In this document: positions 5,641 to 9,228 of the stretch, piece after piece
Numbering within the stretch: position 1 is the first letter of the stretch
Layout: every line of letters begins with the position of its first letter
Assembly: GCA_027044005.1 (NCBI GenBank)
Contig: JALUDK010000284.1
Location: forward strand, 1 to 9,228
Direction of reading: 5' to 3'
From: Acidilobaceae archaeon
Lineage (GTDB): Archaea > Thermoproteota > Thermoprotei_A > Sulfolobales > Acidilobaceae
DNA length: 9,228 bases
Made by a program: the position numbers and the translations under genes
The notes under the pieces: model-generated
The model's input: only the letters and a program-made list of their open reading frames with translations
Told to the model about the DNA's origin: nothing
Databases searched by the model: none

Positions 5641-6904
5641 ACAGCCCCCTAAGCCTCCTAGAATAGCCCCCAACCAGGATAGCCTCGCTCCCAAGAACCC
5701 TAGACGCCACCACAACCCACACGACAAGGTTGACGAGGAGGCCTGCGAACCCCGTCGTGGCCATCCCAGGATCCCCAGTAACCACGCCCCATATAACCAG
5801 GTAGAGGAGCACTACCGGATCTAGATATACTATACGCCACACGCCCTCAAGACTAGTCAGGTCTATCCCAAAGAACACCGCGAAGACGGGAGCAAGCAAG
5901 AGGAGGCCAACATAGGAGGAGGCCAGCTGGGCGCCCCTAACATCCTGGGGTATACTACCCACCACCAGGCCAATGAGAAGCGAGGTAACCAGCGTGACCG
6001 TAAGGCCAGCCATGAACGCGGCTATACTAGCAGGACTCACACTCACCACCGGCGAGGCCTGAACCCCCTGCTCCGGAGCCTGGCTAACTATGGAGCCGAG
6101 GGAGTAGAAGTAGATCCCAATGCCTACAGCATAGCTTATAATCCCGAGGCCAGTGATGAAAGCAACGCCCAGTATCTTGCCAAGTATAAGCTCCCTCCTA
6201 GACACAGGCAGGCTGAGTAGCATCTCAAGGGTCTTAGACTCCCTCTCTATGCCAACGCTAGTCGCTGCAACCTGCATACTAGACATGACAAGTATCATAG
6301 TAGCCATAGTCACGGAGAGGCCCACTCCGAAGACGAGGCCGAAAGCCTCGCCCGGCGATAATGGGGTACCCCTATAGTATAGAGTGGTGTTGGCAACCAC
6401 CGGGTTCTGGAGGAACCGTGCATCCGCCTCGGGGAGCAGGGAGCTGACAAGATCGGCGACGAGCATGTAAACGCCCTGGGCGAAGGAGGCCTCCACCTGC
6501 TGGGGGAGCGACATGCTGAGGAAGTTAAGCGAGCTAGTCTTAACTATTATATCAGCCCTGCCAGGGAGCCCCCGCGTGATGTTATCGAAGAACTCGTCCC
6601 CAATAATCACCACGGCGGTCCGGCCCTCCAGAACCTCCCCCGGATCGACGCTACCGGTATAGAGGGGGACCCCAAGGCTATCGGCTAGCATCCTAGCATA
6701 GTCGCCATAAGCATGGCCCCGATATATGATGGCGTAGTTCCTAACCTGCTCCGCCTGCTCCAGGGCCTGCTTCCCAGCAGCCATAGACATGCCAGCGAAT
6801 ATCGTGAATATTATTATGGGCCCAAGTATTACGCCTAGGAGCACGGTCCTCTCCTTCAGGAGCTCCTTAACCTCCTTCACCATAACCTGCTTAAGCTTCA
6901 ACAT
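5609..6904 (-). CDS. ABC-2 type transporter permease
   Basis: This integral membrane protein (431 residues from the ATG at 6904) is the permease half of an ABC-2 exporter, NatB-like in layout. It has one membrane helix near residues 21-43, then a large extracytoplasmic domain (about 45-185). A membrane block follows, with helices near 186-212, 241-268, 290-317, 329-348, 360-376 and 384-402. The cytoplasmic signature IERESKTLEMLLSLPVSRRE (219-238) is typical of the family. The substrate cannot be read from sequence; ions, drugs and lipid-linked molecules are all possible. GGGGTG lies just before the chosen ATG, and the gene overlaps the end of the ATPase gene by 14 bp, so the two are translated together. 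A TTG at 6916 would add 4 residues. Its last 32 bp overlap the convergent enolase-family gene. Confidence 0.92.
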   Translation of the reverse strand: MLKLKQVMVKEVKELLKERTVLLGVILGPIIIFTIFAGMSMAAGKQALEQAEQVRNYAIIYRGHAYGDYARMLADSLGVPLYTGSVDPGEVLEGRTAVVIIGDEFFDNITRGLPGRADIIVKTSSLNFLSMSLPQQVEASFAQGVYMLVADLVSSLLPEADARFLQNPVVANTTLYYRGTPLSPGEAFGLVFGVGLSVTMATMILVMSSMQVAATSVGIERESKTLEMLLSLPVSRRELILGKILGVAFITGLGIISYAVGIGIYFYSLGSIVSQAPEQGVQASPVVSVSPASIAAFMAGLTVTLVTSLLIGLVVGSIPQDVRGAQLASSYVGLLLLAPVFAVFFGIDLTSLEGVWRIVYLDPVVLLYLVIWGVVTGDPGMATTGFAGLLVNLVVWVVVASRVLGSEAILVGGYSRRLRGLFRVGLSRSSS

Positions 6905-7622
6905 CAACACCCCCAATAGCGTTTATGAACGCCTCCTCCAGGTTCGCCCCTCCATACCTGGCAACCAGCTCTCCCGGCGTGCCCTCGCCCAGCTTCCTGC
7001 CCCTATGGAGGAACATGAGCCTGTCGCAGAGGTACTCAACCTCGAGCATGTTGTGGCTCGAGAGGAGTACAGTGCCCCCCGAGCGGGCATACTCCTTGAT
7101 GATGTTCCTAACCATGACAGAATGGTAGACGTCGAGGCCACTAGTGGGCTCATCAAGTATAGCAACACGGGGCCTAGCCATGAGGACCGCCGCCAGTAGT
7201 ATACGCCTCTTCATCCCCTTACTGTACCCGCCCATAGGCTTGTTTAGGGCCTCGCCCAGGCCGGATATCTCAACCCCTCTCTCAACCATCTCCTCAACCT
7301 CGTCCTCTCCCCTAGCGTAGAGGCCGGCGACGAAGCGGAGGAAGTCGATCCCCTTGAGGTGCCTGTATACGCCCGCATCCTCGGGCAGGTAGCCTATGAG
7401 CCCCTCCTCCCTTGCCTCCCCCGGCTCCTTGCCCTGGATTAGCACCCTGCCGGTGTCCGGCCTAAGTATCCCGGCGATCATCCTCAGGGTAGTCGTCTTC
7501 CCGGCCCCGTTCGGCCCTATAATCCCATATATCTCCCCCTCGCCTACAGCGAATGAGACCCCCCTAACAGCCTCATGCCCATCGAAGCTCTTCCTAAGGT
7601 CCTCGACAACTATCACATCCAT
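6891..7622 (-). CDS. ABC transporter ATP-binding protein (ABC-2/NatA-like)
   Basis: This cytoplasmic ATPase powers the adjacent permease. From the ATG at 7622 it has 243 residues, normal for the family. Walker A is GPNGAGKTT (36-44). The Q-loop region reads GYLPED, with Glu where many ABC proteins have Gln, common in this exporter class. The signature is GYSKGMKRR (132-140) in place of LSGGQ. Walker B is VAILDEP with the catalytic Glu158, the D-loop follows as SGLD, and the switch His190 lies in LSSHNM. A GTG at 7634 would add 4 residues. A TATA-like GTGTATTAG lies about 28 bp upstream on the minus strand, fitting a leaderless transcript from the ATG. It is the promoter-proximal gene of the pair. 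Confidence 0.95.
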   Translation of the reverse strand: MDVIVVEDLRKSFDGHEAVRGVSFAVGEGEIYGIIGPNGAGKTTTLRMIAGILRPDTGRVLIQGKEPGEAREEGLIGYLPEDAGVYRHLKGIDFLRFVAGLYARGEDEVEEMVERGVEISGLGEALNKPMGGYSKGMKRRILLAAVLMARPRVAILDEPTSGLDVYHSVMVRNIIKEYARSGGTVLLSSHNMLEVEYLCDRLMFLHRGRKLGEGTPGELVARYGGANLEEAFINAIGGVDVEA

Positions 7623-7639
7623 GCCCGGGGGCACCCTCC

Positions 7640-7654
7640 ATTAGACTAATACAC
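7640..7654. promoter_or_regulatory. Probable ABC operon promoter overlapping a symmetric ATTAG-A-CTAAT element
   Basis: Bases 7640-7650 form a perfect inverted repeat, ATTAG-A-CTAAT. On the minus strand GTGTATTAG (7654-7646) is centred about 28 bp before the ABC ATPase ATG, a good TATA position. On the plus strand CTAATACAC lies about 26 bp before 7676, the foot of the large hairpin, so it could also drive a plus-strand RNA. Symmetry overlapping a promoter is what a dimeric repressor site would look like, but binding is inferred only from shape. Confidence 0.4.
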
Positions 7655-7655
7655 G

Positions 7656-7669
7656 CCCCCTGGCGGGGG
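7656..7669. repeat. Small GC inverted repeat upstream of the ABC operon
   Basis: CCCCC (7656-7660) and GGGGG (7665-7669) flank TGGC and can form a five-pair hairpin. It lies upstream of the likely ABC promoter box, so it is probably not in that mRNA leader. No function is assigned. Confidence 0.35.
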
Positions 7670-7680
7670 TAATAACCCGG

Positions 7681-7765
7681 GGGGATGAGCTAAACCTCCG
7701 ACTCCGACGCCCAGGGTGGGGAGGCCCTGCGATGGCGACCCTCCTAGGAGGTGCTCAGTTACCCC
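7681..7765. ncRNA. Candidate structured RNA: nested hairpin with an 8/9-nt internal loop
   Basis: The spacer between the P-loop ATPase and ABC genes folds into one long stem. Outer pairs are GGGG 7681-7684 with CCCC 7762-7765 and TGAGC 7686-7690 with GCTCA 7753-7757. After a TAA bulge (7691-7693), ACCTCC 7694-7699 pairs with GGAGGT 7747-7752. An internal loop of 8 nt (7700-7707) and 9 nt (7738-7746) follows. Above it CGCC 7708-7711 pairs with GGCG 7734-7737, and CAGGG 7712-7716 with CCCTG 7725-7729, leaving a CGAT bulge and an 8-nt apical loop. That is 24 pairs in all. The layout loosely recalls a guide-RNA hairpin, but I see no convincing kink-turn, and the distance to the nearest ANA (AGA at 7766) does not fit H/ACA rules. 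The strand is unknown: minus would make it a 3' UTR element of the P-loop ATPase message, while a TATA-like box near 7650 would suit a plus-strand transcript. Confidence 0.4.
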
Positions 7766-7778
7766 AGAGGCAGTCACC

Positions 7779-7794
7779 GCCCCCAACGTGGGGC
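7779..7794. repeat. Short GC hairpin after the P-loop ATPase gene
   Basis: GCCCC (7779-7783) and GGGGC (7790-7794) are complementary across a 6-nt loop. On the minus strand it lies 23 nt after the P-loop ATPase stop. There is no T-run after it, so it is not a classical terminator. It may belong to the same structured region as the larger hairpin to its left. Confidence 0.35.
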
Positions 7795-7816
7795 TCCTTC
7801 CCGGGCACGACTGTCC

Positions 7817-8692
7817 TCATCGCTCCCCCAGGATGGTCTTTACCCTCTCTATAATCGGGGCCAGAATGTCGGGGCCATAGCCCTCGACCGGGTCCTCGAG
7901 GAGTGGGAGGCTGATAGACCCCGTGTGCCCGGCTAGGGCTAACGCCTCGCCAGCGTCCACACTCCACGGCTTCCCGGCTAGCGAGACGAGCTCCACTGCC
8001 TTTGAGAACCTCTCACCGTCAGCTAGGTAAGCGGCCCCGGGGCTCACAGCCACGACCAGGTCTGGCCTAGCGGTGGCCCTGGTCGGGGCTGCAATGCTAG
8101 AGTTGGACTCGACCACGACAACCTCCGCCATGCCCCTCACGCGTTCAAGGCACTGGTCTACCTCATCCACGTAATGGCCAGCCAGTATATTCTCCATTGC
8201 CTCATCCCCCGCGCGGAGGGGAAGCGGAACCAGGGCCCCGGCGACCTCCATAACCTCCCTCTCCAGGCTCCTGGGCGCCCTCCTCAGGGCATCCGGGTTG
8301 AACAGGTGCACGCTATACACATTATCCCCGCGGCAGAAGGTGGCCCTGGCTAGTGCGATCCTCCTAGCAAGGCCCTGCACGCCTAGGGCGTCCCTGACCC
8401 TCCACGACACCCTCTCAGGATCCAGGGGGAGGATATGGAAGCCTAAGGGGTTAACCAGCTCCACGGGAGCCCCCTCCACTGGCCTCCTCAGAGCTAGGGC
8501 GTCCCCCGTTGCTAGGACCCTGAGCCTCCTAGACTCCCTTAGTGCCCAGGGGCTGGCCCACACGTCGGTACCCCCGACCGGCTTGAAGGGGAAAGCCTCT
8601 ACTCCATCCCTGCGGAGGGCTGCAACTAGGCTGGAGGCCATAACAGTCTTACCAGAGGACTCGGGGTAGAGGCCCACTACTAATATGATCAA
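7817..8692 (-). CDS. BioD/CobB-like P-loop ATPase, function unknown
   Basis: This protein (291 residues) looks like a predicted archaeal P-loop ATPase related to dethiobiotin synthetase and cobyrinate amidase N-domains. It begins almost directly with an unusual Walker A, GLYPESSGKT (7-16), which is one residue longer between Gly and GKT than the BioD form. FKPVGG (36-41) corresponds to the KPV block of BioD. VVVVES (191-196) is the Walker B-like strand, and VAVSPGAAYL (214-223) is a further family-like strand and turn. No biotin or cobalamin partner is visible in the window, so the substrate is unknown. The TTG start is supported by GGTGG 7 bases upstream and by the 17-nt gap after the S25e stop, which makes an S25e-ATPase operon likely. 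Its TGA overlaps the ATG of a 21-codon reading frame of doubtful reality. Confidence 0.85.
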   Translation of the reverse strand: MIILVVGLYPESSGKTVMASSLVAALRRDGVEAFPFKPVGGTDVWASPWALRESRRLRVLATGDALALRRPVEGAPVELVNPLGFHILPLDPERVSWRVRDALGVQGLARRIALARATFCRGDNVYSVHLFNPDALRRAPRSLEREVMEVAGALVPLPLRAGDEAMENILAGHYVDEVDQCLERVRGMAEVVVVESNSSIAAPTRATARPDLVVAVSPGAAYLADGERFSKAVELVSLAGKPWSVDAGEALALAGHTGSISLPLLEDPVEGYGPDILAPIIERVKTILGER

Positions 8693-8709
8693 GACGGGTC
8701 CACCGGGGG

Positions 8710-9006
8710 CTATAGACCCCTCGGCGCGGTGGGTAGCTTATCCTTCGGCACGTACACCGGGCTCCTCCTATTGGGGGTGAATAGCACCAGTGCACCCTCC
8801 TCCTCGAGCATCTTCAGTATCTTCCTGGCAGTCGATATGGTTACATTGTAGCGCTGTGACACCTTGAAGGGCGTCACATAGGACTCCCTAGCCAGGTCCC
8901 TCCTGGCCCTCTTCAACAGCTCCTCTGGAACGCTGACGTCATACCTTGCCTGCTCTGTTAGGGAGCGTGATACGCCCTTCCCCTTGCCCTGCTTCTGCTT
9001 AGCCAA
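8710..9006 (-). CDS. rps25e: 30S ribosomal protein S25e
   Basis: S25e is a small-subunit ribosomal protein found in archaea and eukaryotes but not in bacteria. The protein has 98 residues: a basic, unstructured N-terminus (about 1-17), then a winged-helix domain. The family core is VPEELLKRARRDLARESYVT and FKVSQRYNVTISTARKILKM, followed by LEEEGALVLFTPNRRSPVYVP. Length is normal. The start is TTG at 9006, since no in-frame ATG or GTG lies nearby. AGGTG sits 7 bases before it, and a TATA-like CCTTATTAG is centred about 40 bp upstream, leaving a leader of about 15 nt. It is the first gene of a likely pair with the P-loop ATPase. Confidence 0.93.
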   Translation of the reverse strand: MAKQKQGKGKGVSRSLTEQARYDVSVPEELLKRARRDLARESYVTPFKVSQRYNVTISTARKILKMLEEEGALVLFTPNRRSPVYVPKDKLPTAPRGL

Positions 9007-9041
9007 GCCAGTGCACCTGGCTGGATCATGACGGGGGCTGG

Positions 9042-9051
9042 TCTAATAAGG
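9042..9051 (-). promoter_or_regulatory. TATA-like box of the S25e gene
   Basis: CCTTATTAGA, read on the minus strand, is centred about 40 bp before the S25e TTG. That places transcription start near 9021 and gives a short leader containing the AGGTG ribosome-binding sequence. Confidence 0.45.
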
Positions 9052-9074
9052 GTTCCGGGCTTCTACTCCTACCT

Positions 9075-9084
9075 GATTAAAAAC
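9075..9084 (-). terminator. T-rich stretch: terminator of the upstream gene or a distal S25e promoter
   Basis: GTTTTTAATC on the minus strand lies about 36 nt after the stop of the upstream minus-strand gene. Archaeal RNA polymerase commonly terminates at T-runs. The same sequence preceded by GAGGGG also resembles a BRE/TATA pair and could start a longer S25e leader. The two readings cannot be separated by sequence. Confidence 0.35.
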
Positions 9085-9119
9085 CCCTCGCCTATTGTAT
9101 GTGGAGGAGGCCTCGGGGG

Positions 9120-9228
9120 CTACTCCTCGATCTTTATGACGAGCGACTCCTCCTGGGCCGCTGGGGCCTCGACTACCTTGGGCTGCTGGGTGAACCCCTT
9201 CTTCACAGGCTGGGACTCCCTGGTGTAG
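9120..9228 (-). CDS. C-terminal tail of an unrecognised protein (runs off the right edge)
   Basis: The last 35 codons and TAG stop of a minus-strand gene enter from the right edge. The peptide starts YTRESQPVKKGFTQQPKVVE and ends EESLVIKIEE. It is a polar, Pro/Gln/Ala-rich linker followed by an acidic end, typical of a flexible C-terminal tail. No domain is visible, so no family is assigned; it could belong to a nucleic-acid-binding or ribosome-associated protein. It precedes S25e on the same strand by 113 bp, and a T-rich stretch lies in between. The plus-strand frame across this region is a shadow. Codon choice (GAG, AAG, GTA, AGG) supports the minus strand. Confidence 0.6.
   Translation of the reverse strand, partial: YTRESQPVKKGFTQQPKVVEAPAAQEESLVIKIEE

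Noticed and set aside
6891..7622. Missing Q-loop glutamine in the ABC ATPase as an anomaly
   Set aside because: Glu at this position (GYLPE) is common in ABC-2/NatA-like ATPases, so it is not unusual.
7740..7751. Perfect 12-bp palindrome CCTCCTAGGAGG as an operator
   Set aside because: Its right half is better explained as the 3' arm of the larger hairpin stem pairing with 7694-7699, although a protein site cannot be excluded.
7681..7816. tRNA, SRP RNA or RNase P RNA in the spacer
   Set aside because: No T-arm motif, seven-pair acceptor stem, SRP helix-8 motif or RNase P core sequence was found on either strand.
7750..7820. C/D-box guide RNA on the minus strand (GCGATGA and CTGA are present)
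   Set aside because: The boxes are not spaced as C-D'-C'-D, and the internal boxes are missing, so chance matches are more likely.
9028..9228. 66-codon plus-strand frame at the right edge
   Set aside because: The minus strand there reads as a sensible polar C-terminal tail ending at a stop, and the plus-strand frame lacks promoter and ribosome-binding support.
1..9228. CRISPR array, insertion sequence or tandem repeat
   Set aside because: No regularly spaced direct repeats, terminal inverted repeats or transposase motifs were seen; all repeats found are short local hairpins.

Overview
The window looks like a piece of a hyperthermophilic crenarchaeal chromosome, most likely from the Desulfurococcales. 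The evidence is the set of genes: ribosomal protein S25e, an archaeal AGOG-type 8-oxoguanine glycosylase, KptA, a UPF0148 zinc-ribbon protein, DUF211 and a BioD-like P-loop ATPase. It is supported by GC-rich, purine-rich coding strands dominated by AGG/AGA, CTA and ATA codons, by frequent GTG and TTG starts, by leaders that are absent or very short, and by AT-rich TATA-like boxes in otherwise GC-rich spacers. No transposon, phage gene, CRISPR array, rRNA or tRNA was recognised. The genus call is an inference from gene content and codon use.

Layout. (1) 1-138, minus: 5' part of an unrecognised gene leaving the window. (2) 204-1192, plus: a DUF309 protein with an extra N-terminal domain, overlapping a second unrecognised gene. 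(3) 1167-1802, minus: kptA. (4) 1857-3207, plus: UPF0148 protein, then an unrecognised 301-residue protein. (5) 3204-4439, minus: AGOG DNA glycosylase, then DUF211. (6) 4525-5640, plus: an enolase-superfamily protein of the o-succinylbenzoate synthase/N-acylamino-acid racemase type. (7) 5609-7622, minus: an ABC-2 type exporter (ATPase, then permease). (8) 7635-7816: a non-coding spacer with a strong nested hairpin. (9) 7817-9006, minus: S25e, then a BioD-like P-loop ATPase. (10) 9120-9228, minus: the C-terminal end of another gene.

The genes do not form one pathway. They are compact housekeeping and RNA/DNA-maintenance genes: tRNA or nucleic-acid 2'-phosphate processing (KptA), base-excision repair (AGOG), translation (S25e) and membrane export (ABC pair), with several orphan families between them. 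The arrangement is notable. Three convergent pairs overlap at their 3' ends (26, 4 and 32 bp). Three divergent pairs are each separated by a short spacer with a single AT-rich element that could serve both directions.

The least explained feature is the spacer at 7635-7816. About 85 nt (7681-7765) can fold into a long nested stem with an 8/9-nt internal loop. An AT-rich, perfectly symmetric 11-mer lies just to its left, and there is a second small hairpin to its right. This is the best candidate here for an undescribed structured RNA or regulatory element.
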